64,000 bases of DNA from Eleusine coracana subsp. coracana (GCA_032690845.1 CM064430.1:10154949-10218948), one strand, 5' to 3'; numbered from the stretch's first letter, positions 11,129-22,876 are shown. Numbers and translations: made by a program. Notes: generated by a model not told the origin, from the sequence alone.

Positions 11129-12284
11129 CTCTCCGTCGTCACTTCCTACCATCAGAAACACCAAAACAGGAAACAAACAGTGAATGTTATCCCTACAAAA
11201 CAGCTAAGCAGTGGTGCCTCTCAACACAACAAAAGGAGACTCCTTACAAAGCTCTTACAAAGTTCTGAAAAGCAAAGCAAAGGATACCAGAGAGATGTGT
11301 TCCACGATTGCAAGGGTCACAAAATAACCTGTGTGCTGTCCAGAGGAAATATGTAGAGCTAGGAAGGCCAAATATATATATGTGAGTGTCACACAAATCA
11401 AAAACTGATAGTAAAGCTGAATAAGTGCCCAAGTAACTTGTCCCTAGTTGCTGGTCTAAGTATGTCCTAGAACAGTAGTGATAGCAAAGTAAAAACAAGG
11501 AGACAAAGGCACAAAAGGTGATAACAGAGGGCTAAGTGTAAAATAGCCAAATCCAGAAATTTCAGGGGGCTAGATGTAGCACTAGTAGAAATCCCAAATT
11601 TCTTTTTTTTGATTTTATTTTTTTTATATTTTTTTCCAACTCACTAACAATGGAGGAGAATCCACAGAAAATTTCAGCTCAAACAGAGGTAGGATGTGGT
11701 CTACAGAAAATCTTGAAGTTGCAGAAAACGTCGGGTTTCAACTTGAATCAAATTTTTCTTTATCTTCCCGATTTTTTTTGAATTTTTTGACAAGGGCACA
11801 CCGAGCGAAAAGTTATGCCCGTTTTATCGAAGGGGGGTCGGAGTCGGTTTTCCAGAAACCCGAGTCGGGTTTGGAATCGGGTAGGATTTTTTTTGGCGGC
11901 GTGGAGGCAGCGGAAAGTGGAATTTGTGGGGATTGGTCCGCGGTGTTAATGGTGTGTTTAGCGTGGGATTAGGGTGGTACTAGGCTAGATGTGTCGATCA
12001 ATCAACCCTAGCACAAAAAGGCAACAAAACAGAGGATGGTGAAGGGGATGGCGGCTAGGGTTGCAAGGGAAACACTACTGATGACAAAAACACAAACTAA
12101 ACCCATGACTAAACAAGAACTAGGGCATAAACTAAACACTATGGACTCTGAAATTGAAATATGCAAAGGCTAAACACGTGGTTATGGGCGGAGGGAAAAT
12201 TTTTTTTGGGCTTTTCTGTGGACGATAGGATGAACACAAAATGGAATTAACTAAGGGTAGTGCGAACCTGACGGTGCACCTGAA
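11129..12284 (-). other. Untranslated leader of the deleted element
   Basis: A 1.16 kb leader between PBS and gag with T-rich tracts at 11600-11640 and 11755-11790. No convincing coding sequence is seen; the 92-codon plus-strand frame at 11694 has no recognisable content. Confidence 0.6.
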
Positions 12285-12297
12285 GCTCTGATTACCA
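12285..12297 (-). other. Primer binding site of the deleted element
   Basis: On the minus strand this reads TGGTAATCAGAGC, two bases after the LTR end. It is an initiator-methionine tRNA-type PBS with one extra base. Confidence 0.85.
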
Positions 12298-12299
12298 CT

Positions 12300-13221
12300 T
12301 GATGTGGACAAGGGTTCCTGATCTTCCAAACGGTTCTAGATACATTGATTTGGTCGGAGGCGACACACAAATCAATCCAGCTTCAGAACAGCATGTTCTA
12401 AACCCCGCAATCATAGCACGACATCTCCTCTGTTTATCAACCTTCCTAAAATGATTGACCTCGCCGACAAGGCTAATCCCTACCTGCGAATCAAGAACAC
12501 AAGCAAGAATAAAGAAGAATGAAATATAATAGCAGATGTATTATGAATCTCACGAAGTTGGGGTCTCACAAACTGTGATGACGGCGAAACTGTTATGAAC
12601 AGAATAATTTAAGCAAAACCTGAACCCTAATGATACGGCGGCAGCTGTATATGAAGACTCTAGGGTCATCCAAGACCCTCTGGACACACCCCTAATTAGG
12701 CTCAACTAGATTCAAAGCCCAAAGGCCAAAAATAGGCGACGTAGCATCGAAACAGATTCTGGACCCTCTCTTGTTTTGACGATTACTGATAGCTCCGGAT
12801 GAATTTTGATATGAGACTGGCGTCATTGGAAAGGTCTTCTTCTTATCTTTCCGTGCATACGTAGAACGTCCAAATCCGAGTCCGTATGCGTCATGGGCAT
12901 CCGTTTTAGTGCAGACTGGTCCTGAGCCCCAAAACAGACTCGAAGTCGGTTTTGGTTGGGCCTCCACCTTGGCTTCCACGCCCTTGCTGGTCCTCCACGT
13001 CTCCAAGTCCTTCTCCAATCATCTCCTGGTCCTCTCCATGGTTCCTAATTATAATATAATCATTAGGTAGCAAACCATTCTCAAAAGTGACATATAATGA
13101 AGAACGTAGGAACGAGCTCACCTCTAAATTTAGTCGTCGTGCATGAGCTCTAGTCATTGGACCTTGTAAGTCCAGAATTGGAGGAGTGTTACATGTATCC
13201 TTAGGAGTGATGTCCACATCA
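12300..13221 (-). mobile_element. 5' LTR (complete, 922 bp) of the deleted element
   Basis: A complete LTR with TGATGTGGAC...GTCCACATCA termini. From its first bases it encodes a ~103-residue frame on the minus strand (13217 down to 12906) containing DLQGPMTRAHARRLN, the C-terminal end of grass gypsy pol. A third copy of this LTR family begins at 63323. Confidence 0.92.
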
Positions 13222-13226
13222 CCACT

Positions 13227-14837
13227 TGGCCAGAAGCTAACCAGGCTAAGTCACCCAATATCCCAGACCTGAATACGTCTGAGATGGCAACGGGTGCTAA
13301 TACTCCTGCCTCCGCCGAATCCGAAGAGCCATCAATCATTTTTGAAACAATGCCAGAACCAACATATGAGTATCCAATCGGTTCGGAGGAAAAGGTCGCG
13401 CCGACTCCCATTCACCGAGTGGTAAGAGAGGGTGCTCCGGAACAGCCAACGCCGACTAGGTCAGTATATCATATTGGTCGATTTGCCATTACCGTATTTG
13501 ATGAGTCGGTAGAACAAGCGGAGTTGAAAAATTTTGAAGAACATACTGAAAAAGCCTACCATTCCTTCCAGGTATTCCTCCCTTCTTCAAAAATAATGTC
13601 AACAATAATAATCACCATTCCTGGCTGTGAAGTTTCAACCATATAATTCGCCATCATTGCAGGCTCTGAAAACCCATATGGCCAACAAGAGTAAGCTTCT
13701 GCAACTTGTCGAGAGACATTGTGCAAAAGCCGTAGATTTAGAAGCCTTATATCTCAATTCGAGCTACAAGGTATGAGATCCACAAAGCCTTATACCTCAC
13801 ATGCTATCTTTAGAATATGAATATATGACCTCATCCATACAGAGGTATCGCGGACGCTGGAATTGAAGCAAAAACAAGATGCCTAGTCGGCCGCTCAAAT
13901 TGCAAGTCTCAAAGGTCATATAAAAGAATTGGAGTCGTCTGCCCAATCTATTAAAGCTTTGGAAACCGAGAACTGGGGATTAAAAAGGCAGCTCTAGGAC
14001 TCGGAAGAGATCAAGAATAATTTTGAAAAGCTGAAAAGGGACTTCAAGACAAAGCAAGAATCCCTAACTTCTTGGAAGAAAAGGGCTGAAGGTAAAAATC
14101 AATATACCTATGCATATGGAAATACAGCTGTAAACTAAAATGTTTATAACTAACAAATGCTGAAGGAACAATAAAAAACCAGAGGGAGAGAAATACAAAG
14201 CTTGAAACTGAACTATCCAAGGTTGAAAAGATCTTCAAAAAGGTTGTGGATGAGCTAAACCAATTCCAGAAAGCATTCAAAGAAGTTGAAAAGCTTAAAG
14301 AAGAGTATAAAGAAAAAGTTGCCACCCTTGAAGCTGAAAAGGTAGAAGCTGAGAAATGCCTAAGAGGTAAATGTTTATTCAACTAATACCTTTATATCCA
14401 AGTTCATTGTGCTGGACATATGTGATTATTGTACTCCTATAGGATCAAAGAGGTCCTATGAGCTTTTGCAAAAGAAATTTATAGAAGGTGATGAAAACCT
14501 TCGATGGTCTCTTGCAGCTCTTCAGAAGGATGCAGAGGTGGTCGCCCAATATATATATCCTGAAGAAAAACCACCTCGATGTCGAGACCTGATGACTAGG
14601 CTACAAGGGGCACCCAACCGACTAAAAGAACATGCTCGACATGTTGCAGAGCTGGCCAACGCACAAGTCCTGGCAATTGCAAAGTCCCACATCCCCAGCA
14701 TAGAGTTGGATGTGGTTGCCGAAGGTTTCCACGAAGATCTCTCGGACGAGCAATGTGAAGCCCTCATGGCTGAGACGCAAAAAACAGCGCATATATTAGC
14801 CGACCAGATAGAGCTAGATCCCTTACCCAAAGTGTAA
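13227..14837 (+). pseudogene. Antisense gene of Tat element, exons 3-7 (3' part)
   Basis: Continues exon 3 in frame after the nested element (WPEANQAKSPN...). Exons are 13227-13571, 13663-13770, 13845-14091, 14166-14366 and 14443-14837. Introns are 13572-13662, 13771-13844, 14092-14165 and 14367-14442: all GT-AG, 74-91 nt, with matching phases 0, 0, 1 and 1. The last three exons encode long charged heptad-like helices (for example ELESSAQSIKALETEN and KLETELSKVEKIFKKV), a predicted coiled coil, and end at TAA 14835. Stops remain in exon 5 (TAG about 13884, TAG about 13996). It is opposite to the element's gag-pol. The function is unknown. Confidence 0.78.
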
Positions 14838-15315
14838 GGAATTATAAAGCTTAAAATACTGTATTATAGCTCTGTTGCTCTAATATAACTAAGGTTCGAT
14901 AGACCGCTAAGGTCTAGATTCATTACCAGTATTGTAATGAATTCTTAGGTCGCGCTGCTTTGTATATGTATTGTATGAACTCGTGTTAAACACTCACAAC
15001 CAATACACAACTCATGTCAGCCCTCTAAACAACGCTCCCAATAACCGATATGAACCATGGAGACTAAGAACTCACTCGATCAAGCATATGCGAATTGGGA
15101 GAATTGCCTTGGTCCCTAACAGATGGCAAGAACCCTGGGGACTAAGTAACCCGCTTGGTCGACATGCGCGAGTTAGGGTGATACCAAGTATCAGAATTTG
15201 AGCCATGACTTAGACAATAACAACAATTATTCACAGAAATCATAAATTGCAAAATCAGATATCATGACCATTATGTATATATATTCAATAATAGAGATAC
15301 AATAAACTATAAATA
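14838..15315. other. Spacer between antisense gene and pol 3' end
   Basis: About 480 bp separating the two convergent transcription units of the Tat element. It is presumably the 3' untranslated sequence of both. I see no gene. Confidence 0.5.
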
Positions 15316-17715
15316 CTAGGCATAAAAAGGACGTAGTTGTGAAACATTCCAGGAACTTTGAAGGTCCAACCCGTCCTCATTCATCAATCGATAGGCGCCT
15401 GGCCGAGTGATTTCCTTTACAACAAAAGGTCCTTCCCATGGAGCCGACAACTTGTGCTTACCGACCTTAGACTTAACTTGCTTCAAAACCAAGTCGTCGA
15501 CGGAAAAACCCCGTGTTCCAATGTTTTTGTTGTGATAATGTTGTAAGCTTTGTTGGTACTTTGCCGACTGCAATAATGTGGCATCACGCTGCTCCTCTAA
15601 CAATAGCATGTCATCACACCTGTGGTCATTGGAGGTTTTTTCTTCATACGCTGCCACACGGGGGGAGGCAAAAGGAATCTCGGTTGGTAACATGGCTTCC
15701 GAGCCATAAACCAGAGAAAAAGGGGAGTGCCCGATGGCACGACTTACGTTGGTTCTAAGTCCCCACAACACAGATGGCAATTCTCAAACCCACCGTCGAG
15801 CGTATTTTTCTAGCCAATCAAATATATGAGGCTTAATTCTAGAAAGCAGGAGGCCCTTTGCCCTCTCAACTTGGCCATTGCTCTGTGGATGGGCGGCCGA
15901 GGCATAGCCAATCTTAAAGCTGACTCGGCCCGCAAACTCTTTAAACTCCTCTGCTGTGAATTGAGTACCGTTGTCAGTGATGATCTTGTGTGGGGCACCG
16001 AACCGAGTGACTATTTTGGTCATGAACTTGATGGCCTTTTTTGCCGAAATCTTGCCGACTGGCTTTGCTTCAATCCATTTAGAGAACTTGTCCACTGCTA
16101 TGAAAAGGTGAGTAAAACCCCCTTGAGCCTTCATGAAGGGTCCAACAATATCTAAGCCCCATACTGAAAACGGCCAAGTTATTGGGATATTTTGAAGTTC
16201 TATGGCGGGTACGTGCATTTGGCATGCAAAGAACTGATAGCCTTCACATTTTCGGATGATTTCCTTGGCATCAGCACCCGCAGTCGGCCAGTAAAACCCC
16301 TGCCTCATTGCTTTGGCCGCAATTGTGGATGGGCCTGCATGATTCCCACAAATACCAGCGTGGATGTTTCCTAATATAGCTTTGCCTTCATCTTGAGATA
16401 AGCATTTCATCAGTACCCCGTGTGGGCTTTGCTTGTACAGGTGATGGTCAACTATACAATAGGAACGCGACTTGCGAATAATTTGGAGGGCTTCGTCTTT
16501 GTCGGTCGGTAGTGTGTCACGATCCAAATACTCAATGAACGGAGTGCGCGAATCTACCTCAATGACGGCTACATGTGGTGCTGCTCCCGCCTTTAGTGCC
16601 GATTGCTCCATAGTTTGCTGGGTTAGTACAGATGGCTTATGCAGATCATCGAGGAATACTCTGTCAGGTATTTTAGATCTACTAGACCCAAGTTTGGCCA
16701 GTTCGTCCGCCTCTTCGTTATACTTGCGTAGGACATGTTTATACTCGATGCCATCAAACTTGTCTTCGAGCTTCCGAACTTCGATGTTGTAGGCTGTCAT
16801 GCTTTCGTGGGAACAACACCACTCCTTTGTTACTTGATTTATAACTAGCACCGAGTCACCAGAAACGCTTTTCCTTTGGACACCGAGTGAGATAGCTGTC
16901 CGAAGTCCATGTAATAGCGCCTCATACTCTGCGGCATTTTTAGAGGCACGGAAGTGCATTCGAAGAACGTACCATAACTTGGCTCCGTCAGGAGATGTCA
17001 ATATGACTCCTGCTCCGGCACCTTCCAGTTGTAAGGAACCGTCAAACGCCATTCTCCAATAGCATAATTCTTGTGGGTCGGGAGGTAAGTCACATTCTGT
17101 CCACTCGGCGACGAAGTCCGACAAAGCTTGACCTTTGATCGAGTCGCGTGACTTAAAGGTGATATCATATGATCCGAGCTCAACAGCCCATTTGGCGATT
17201 TTCCTAGTGGCCTCTTTGTTGTGCAGCAATTCGCCTAGGCCGAACGACGTGTGGACCTCAATTGGGTGATCCTCAAAGTAATGCTTCAACTTCCAAGATG
17301 TTATTAGTAATGCATAAATTAACTTTTGAAGCTGGAAATATCGTACCTTGGATTCCGATAAGACCTCACTGACAAAATAAACCGGTCGTTGCACCTTTTG
17401 AGCCTTGCCATCTTCCGCCCGTTCCACCGTCAGCACAGTACTGACAACGTGTTTGGTTACGGAAATGTACAACTGCAAAGGTTCCTTTGGCTCTGGAGGA
17501 GTTAAGACCAGAGGACCACTAATGTAAGCCTTAAAATCATCCAAGGCTTTCTGTGCATCATCATTCCAGATGAATGATTCTTGCTTCTTGAGTAAGCGAA
17601 AAAAGGGTAACCCTCGAACACCGAGTCGTGATACAAACTGACTGAGCGCCGCCAAACTACCAGTGAGCTTTAAATGTCTTTTTGTGAATGTGGAGGTCCA
17701 TTCGTAATATGGCAT
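15316..17715 (-). pseudogene. Tat pol: RNase H, second RNase H and integrase
   Basis: Read on the minus strand, the frame opens with the RT/RNase H connection (SLAALSQFVSRLG). The retroviral-type RNase H (about 17600-17150) follows, then a second RNase H at about 17060-16690 with MAFDGS, NAAEYEALLHGL and DSVLVINQV, as in Tat elements. Integrase follows with an HHCC finger (about 16390-16230) and the DDE core (GLDIVGPF, TDNGTQF, QVERAKG). After an in-frame TGA at about 15782-15784, the integrase C-terminal part (WGLRTNVSRA, ending LRPFYA) continues to 15316. A frameshift near 17660-17715 separates it from RT. Confidence 0.92.
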
Positions 17716-18595
17716 TTACCTTTTCTGGATTAGCTTCAATCCCTCTGTGTGATACCAGAAAACCAAGTAATTTTCCTGATGGAACCCTAAAGACGCATTT
17801 TTCCGGATTTAGCTTCATATTGTACTTCCGAAGGTAACCGAATGTTTCGTCTAGGTCGGATATCAAGTCGGTGGAGAGCTGAGCCTTGATTACCATGTCA
17901 TCTATGTAAGCTTCAACATTCCTTCCTATCTGGTTGTCCAAACATCGCTGCATAGTCCGCTGGTAGGTGGCACCAGCATTTTTCAGGCCAAAGGGCATTG
18001 TTGTGTAACAGAAGGTTCCGAATGGCGTGATGAACGAGGTTTTGAGCTGGTCGGATTGGTTTAAGGGAATCTGATGGTACCCTGAATAGGCATCTAAGAA
18101 GCACAACAAAGTGCATCTAGCCATCGAATCAACCACTTGATCAATACATGGGAGGGTGAACGGATCTTTCGGACAGGCTTGGTTAAGGCCGGTGTAATCC
18201 ACGCACATCCACCACTCCTTATTCTTCTTCTGCACCAGAACTGGGTTGGCCAACCAGTCGGGGTGGAAAACTTCTTTAATAAAACTAGCTGCCAGCAGTT
18301 GGCCGATTTCTTTCCTAATCGCATCTTTTCGGTCTTGCGAGAATCATCTAAGCCGTTGCCTTATCGGCCTTGCATTTTCGCGGACGTGAAGTTTGTGCTC
18401 AGCCTTTTCCCTTGGAACACCTGGCATGTCAGAAGGTTTCCATGCAAATATATATTTATTATTTCTAAGAAAAAGAATGAGTGCGCTTTCCTATTTGTCA
18501 CCTAAATTGACCCCGATATTGGTGGTCTTGGATATATCACTATCATCTAGGCTAATCTTCTTGGACTCCAGGGCGTCCGCCTGTACTGTAGTCTT
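17657..18595 (-). pseudogene. Tat pol: reverse transcriptase
   Basis: RT motifs on the minus strand include ANPVLVQKKN, MCVDYTGLNQACPKD, FLDAYSGYHQI, TMPFGLKNAGATYQR and the catalytic box YIDDMV (about 17895). They are followed by the thumb NPEKCVFRV. The 18254-18595 part upstream has linker homology in other frames and is interrupted by shifts. The RT would copy element RNA into cDNA in particles. This copy is disabled by a frameshift before RNase H and by breaks upstream. Confidence 0.9.
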
Positions 18596-19189
18596 CAGCG
18601 CCTTCCTGGGAGCAGGGTCAAGCAAGGCCTCCTCCGCCATTGCGATCGCTTCAACTCGGCCAGCTCCGATGCTGCTACTATCTTCTCGGTCAACTCACAA
18701 CTGCCGTTGTCGCAGTCGTATGAGGTCCGCACATCCGAGTGGAGTGAGATTACTCCGATTGGTCCTGGCAGCTTCATCATCATATAAGGATAATGAGGTA
18801 CCGCCATGAATTTGGCGATGGCTGGCCGCCCTATAATGGCATCATAAGTAGAGTCGAGGTCGGTGACCTCGAAGGTAATGCACTCCGTCCTATAGTTCTC
18901 CCGGGTGCTGAAAGTCACAAGCAGAGTGATTTGTTCCTAGAGGGACTGTTTGCATGCCCGGGATCAGACCATGAAACGGCGATCGACTTGGCTTGAGGTC
19001 AGTCAAGGGTATGCCATGCTCCTTGAAGGTTTTCACAAAGAGGATGTCCAAACTGCTACCACCATCTACCAGTACCCGATTTAGCCGGACTCGGTTAACA
19101 GTCGGCGTTAGCACTAAGGGATATTTCCCGGGCCTGGGGATGTGATCCGGATGGTCGGACCGATTAAAAGTAATTGGAACCTCAGACCA
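18596..19189 (-). pseudogene. Tat pol: aspartic protease region
   Basis: The protease active site reads LVDGGSSLDILF on the minus strand (about 19080-19040), followed after a frameshift near 18900 by TYDAIIGRPAIAKF (about 18830), the distal GRP motif of this family. The catalytic DG pair is retained. Protease would cleave gag-pol. Confidence 0.85.
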
Positions 19190-21133
19190 TCATAGATACT
19201 GAGGTACCGCTAGTGAGACCGAGTGGACCTCTCTGTAGAGGATCTTCTGCTGGCGCTTCGAGTCTGCCGTAGACCGGCCATAGATGTAATTGACCTTGCA
19301 TTCGGGATCTTGGAAGTCCTCCTTATCCTCGTCTTGGTTATCCTTATCCAAGTCCTTTCTGCCACCCTTGGGAATCCAGGGATGTTCTTTGCAGACCTTT
19401 AAGGCGTGATGGACGAAGTTTTTCAGCTTGAAGCATTCCCTGGCTTTGTGGGCTCCATCATGTAGTAGGCAAAGGCCATCGAGCATCTTGTTGAAGTCAT
19501 CCTGAGTGACTGGTTTCCTCCTGGTCGGGCGCTCAGTGTTGGCCACCGTTCGATCTTGCTTGCGCTTCCTATCGCCATCCTTGCTGTAATCGGACGGACC
19601 CGACTGGTTCCTTGAGGTCGCCTCCTTGTACTGGCGAACTTGGAATAGAGCTGAATTGCCAGCAGCTTATTTGTTGGCCATAGTGAACAGTTCTTTGGCT
19701 GACAATCCACCAGCAGCATCCAACCTCCCAATCTTCTTTATCAGATCATCGTCGCGGAGTCCTCCTTTGAAGGCGGCAACAACTTGAGCATACAAGATGT
19801 TAGGGATGGTATTTTTCACTCGGCAGAAGCATTGGATGTACTCTCGAAGTGGCTTCCGATCCCGCTGCTTGATCCAGCCGAGTTCTCAGTGATTCCCTGG
19901 CTTGTCAAAGGTGGTCTTGAAAGTTGGCCATGAACTACCGACAGAGATCTGCCCAGGAGGTGATAGAGTTGTCTGGCAGATTAGTGAGCCAGGTTCTTGC
20001 CACTGGGGCTAAGCAAACATGCAAGTAGTTGGCCATGACAAAGCTGTCACCGCCGAGAGCTTGTATGGCTGTCGAATAGAAGTGAAGCCAGTCGAGCGGA
20101 TCTGTCTTGCCATCATACTTCTCGATGCCGACTGGCTTGAAGCCGACTGCCAGCTGACGGTTCGAAGTTCCCGAGTGAAGGCTCGGATGCCAGCCTCCTC
20201 GTCATAATTGTCGGTGGCCGGGGTTCGTTCTCGTTCACGGCCAGCTTCTCAGCGAGATCTATCATCGCGGCAGCCCTCGTCCCGTCGATCACGGTAATGA
20301 TCATCTCTATGTGGCTGCCGCCTATTGTCATGTTCGTAGTCAACATAACCACGTCGGCGGCGTTCATCTTCATACTCTCGATGGGCCGCGTGGTCGCGCT
20401 CCTGGTATCTGTTGTCCAGTCGGACCCGCGCATCACGTGGTGGTATGCCATTGTGCAGGTCGGCGCTCGGATGCCGATCATGGTACTCTGCAATGGGCCT
20501 ATGCCTGGGGACAATAGGCAGGGTTGCCTCTTGGTTGGAGCGCTGTCAGTCTCTTCTATCCTCCCTGGGTACCGAACTAGCAGCTCCAAAAACTGACTTA
20601 CTCGACGTTGATCGTGCTGCGTGCATCTCCAGTACAGCCGCGGCCCTGATGTGCACTTTTAATTGGTTGACCTGAGGTGTCAACTCTGGGGAGACTTGGA
20701 GCAGGGGCTCTATTGTTTGTTGGAGGGTCGCCACGGCCGTGATATTGTGCTGTGGGGTCTTGAAGACGTCTTCACCATCAAGCTTTAAGGTGAGGTCTCC
20801 TATATCTAGGTTTTGCATGACTCGGGGTCTCTGTTGAGCATCTGGTCTTTGAAGCAGAGGAGTGGCGGCATCTGGATCACCGTCTTCGAGGTCAGTTTCA
20901 TGTTCATCTACGCGTGGCGCGGTACCGCGCGCGGCAGCATCCGCCGATGTTTTGCCGTCTACTTGCCCCTGGGCAGCAGGTGCCACCATAAATACCTCGT
21001 GGAAGTCCGAGGAACAACTCTCTGAATCACTCGACCCTTCAATCAAGTCCAGGAGTGACTTGCTTTCAAGGCTGATTGCTGCAACGAATCTTGATTCGTC
21101 GAAAAATTTGGGATCTTCGTCTGACTAATCCAT
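19190..21133 (-). pseudogene. gag of the Tat-type element (multiple breaks)
   Basis: The likely start is ATG at 21131-21133 on the minus strand, followed two codons later by a TAG. The N-terminal region is acidic and low-complexity (EGSSDSESCSSDF). A charged arginine-rich stretch lies at about 20560-20200. The gag core lies at about 20180-19800 and shows TWLTNLPDNSI. A knuckle-like CLLHDGAHKARECFKLK is at about 19470-19420. Stops and shifts occur between 20550 and 19550, so no long frame spans it. The order before protease and the family layout support the call. Confidence 0.82.
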
Positions 21134-21235
21134 GTGATGAGCCGGGAGATCAACCGTAGTGTAACCCGAATCGACCAAGGTTGTCAATCGGGGCATTGTG
21201 GGCAATGTTGAGTTGCCGCCCGAGAGGGTTTCCGC

Positions 21236-21430
21236 CTAGAAAGTTGTCGCCGCGTTGTCGAGGCCAAGCGGGAATCGGCCGGCCAGATCGCTCTGATCGG
21301 CCGTGGCAGCGACCGAGCAGGCCACGTGTTCTTGCTTGACAAGATTCCTGTGCAGATCGGCGATGAGGCTGATGGTGCCAAAGCAGATCTTGTCTCCTGA
21401 GTAAAACTTGATGTCGACAAAAGCCATCAA
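21236..21430 (-). other. Small leader ORF (64 codons) in the Tat element
   Basis: On the minus strand an ATG at 21428-21430 (MAFVDIKFYSGDKICF...) lies 27 bases after the PBS and ends at 21236, upstream of gag. It could be an upstream ORF or a decayed gag N-terminus. I do not recognise it. Confidence 0.3.
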
Positions 21431-21456
21431 TTTCAACGAAGCTACACTCAACGCTG

Positions 21457-21474
21457 CCCCTACCTGGCGCGCCA
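21457..21474 (-). other. Primer binding site of the Tat-type element
   Basis: On the minus strand TGGCGCGCCAGGTAGGGG starts two bases after the 5' LTR. It begins with TGG as required for a tRNA CCA end, but I do not assign the tRNA with certainty. Confidence 0.75.
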
Positions 21475-21476
21475 AC

Positions 21477-21894
21477 TATCGAGAGATATTCTCGATAGTA
21501 GATCTAGGTATGCGTATGAGTATGAAAGATCCATGGAAACAGGACACAAGGTTCATATAGGTTCGGGCCTCCCGAAGGATAATAACCCTACGTCCTGTTT
21601 GGTGTTTTTGTATTGCTAGGGTTTGCACTGGAATTAGGGTTCCAATACGAGTCTGTCTTTTTCCGAAGGCCCCCTACCCCCCTTATATATCCGAAGGGCA
21701 GGGATTTACATGATAATCTTTTGGTCGGTTATAACAGATTCTATATATCCAACATATCTGCTAACCTAACTTGCTGCTTACCCAAACAAACATCTAAGTA
21801 ACTATCTTCTGGGTCGAATACACCATACCGGAGCCCCCGGCCCACTCAGCCAGTTAACTGAGTGGTTAAGTATCCTGGGTATATATGTCCCACA
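21477..21894 (-). mobile_element. 5' LTR of the Tat-type element
   Basis: 418 bp, paired with 6688-7105. On the minus strand a TATATAAGG box is complementary to CCTTATATA at 21681-21689 and is followed by a C-poor transcribed part. The first bases (TATC on the plus strand) differ from TGTC in the partner by one mutation. Confidence 0.93.
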
Positions 21895-22125
21895 CCTATA
21901 GAGCAGTTGGATATTGGTGAAGATCTTACATATCAAGAGTATCCCGCCAAGATTATGGAAATATCCGAAAGAGTCACGAGGAACAAGAAGTATCGTATGT
22001 GCAAAGTGCAATGGAGCAATCATTCGGAAGAAGAAGCCACTTGGGAGCAAGATGATCAACTCAAGGCAAATTTTCCAGACTTCTTCTCCGACCAGCCCGA
22101 ATCTCGAGGGCGAGATTCATCCTAA
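21895..22125 (+). pseudogene. pol C-terminus with chromodomain of outer gypsy element
   Basis: Resumes the integrase frame cut at 6687 (CCTAT is the duplicated target). A chromodomain follows: YPAKIMEISERVTRNKKYR, VQWSNHSEEEATWEQ, ending ESRGRDSS at TAA 22123. The aromatic and acidic positions typical of chromoviral chromodomains are present. Such domains are thought to steer integration to particular chromatin. This exon-like tail is intact in itself. Confidence 0.92.
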
Positions 22126-22137
22126 GGGGGGTTGGTT
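22124..22137 (+). other. Polypurine tract of outer gypsy element
   Basis: AAGGGGGGTTGG immediately precedes the LTR start TGTAACACCC. Confidence 0.8.
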
Positions 22138-22876
22138 TGTAACACCCTATTTTTCATATTTTGCAAATTATTAATTTATTAAATTAGTATTATTTAATTA
22201 GGGTGTTAATATTTTTATTTAACTACAAAGATTATTTTCATGATTTATTAAATTAAGTAATTATTTTAATTTGTGTTGTTGCATCATGCTGAATTAGTAT
22301 GCAGTAGGTATTTTTATTTGGGTGCAAAGATATTTTAAATGTCGAGTAGAAATCAGTTTTGAATTAAATTAGCGGTTAAAAAGAATTTTGAAAAGGATTT
22401 AGAAAAGAAAAAGGAAATTTTCGTGGCCTCGGCCAATTTCCTCCCCGAGGCCCATCTTTTCTCACCGCAGCCCACCCTCCCTCTTCCTTCTCTCTTTTGG
22501 CCAGCCCAGCTCGCACCACACGTCCCACTCGTGCGCAGCCCGCTACCCTAGCCCACCAGCGCGCCCCGGCCCGGTCGCCCTTGCAGCCCAGCCCCACCCA
22601 CGCTTGCTGCCAGGCAGACCCCACAAGTCATCTTCCACCTCTCGCCGTTACTTTCCCCGCCGACCGGTAACCGCCACCGCCCACTCCATCTGCCACCTCC
22701 CCGACTCCCCAACCGCAACCAAGCGCACCCGCACGTCTCCCCGTTTCTCCTCCCCCTCTCCCAGGCCCTAGTGACCATTAAAAGGCGCTCGTTTGCGCTA
22801 GTGGGCATCAATGGCCACCACCCGCCATTGATGCCCAGCGAGCTCGCCCCGCTCGGTTTTCCCCCTCCCCCGACCC

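Larger units (their letters stand above)
9837..13221 (-). mobile_element. Internally deleted gypsy element nested in the antisense gene, TSD CCACT
   Basis: A 3.4 kb element in minus orientation, bounded by CCACT on both sides (9832-9836 and 13222-13226) and by inverted termini TGATGTGGAC / GTCCACATCA. It has two LTRs, a PBS, a leader and a gag fragment, but no protease, RT or integrase. The deletion joins gag directly to position ~57 of the 3' LTR. It is therefore non-autonomous. Removing it restores the exon 3 frame of the surrounding antisense gene exactly. Confidence 0.93.
6688..21894 (-). mobile_element. Tat-type Ty3/gypsy element, nested, TSD CCTAT
   Basis: A complete 15.2 kb insertion in minus orientation. 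The 418 bp LTRs are 6688-7105 and 21477-21894, and the direct repeat CCTAT flanks both sides (6683-6687 and 21895-21899). By eye the LTRs differ at roughly 30 of 418 positions, mostly transitions. Gag, protease, RT, dual RNase H and integrase read on the minus strand. A long spacer between pol and the 3' LTR carries an antisense gene. The second, plant-type RNase H places it in the Tat lineage (known of the family). A 3.4 kb element sits inside that spacer. Confidence 0.95.

Noticed and set aside
11694..11972. 92-codon plus-strand ORF in the deleted element's leader
   Set aside because: Opposite to the element's transcription and without recognisable content; leader sequence is the simpler reading.
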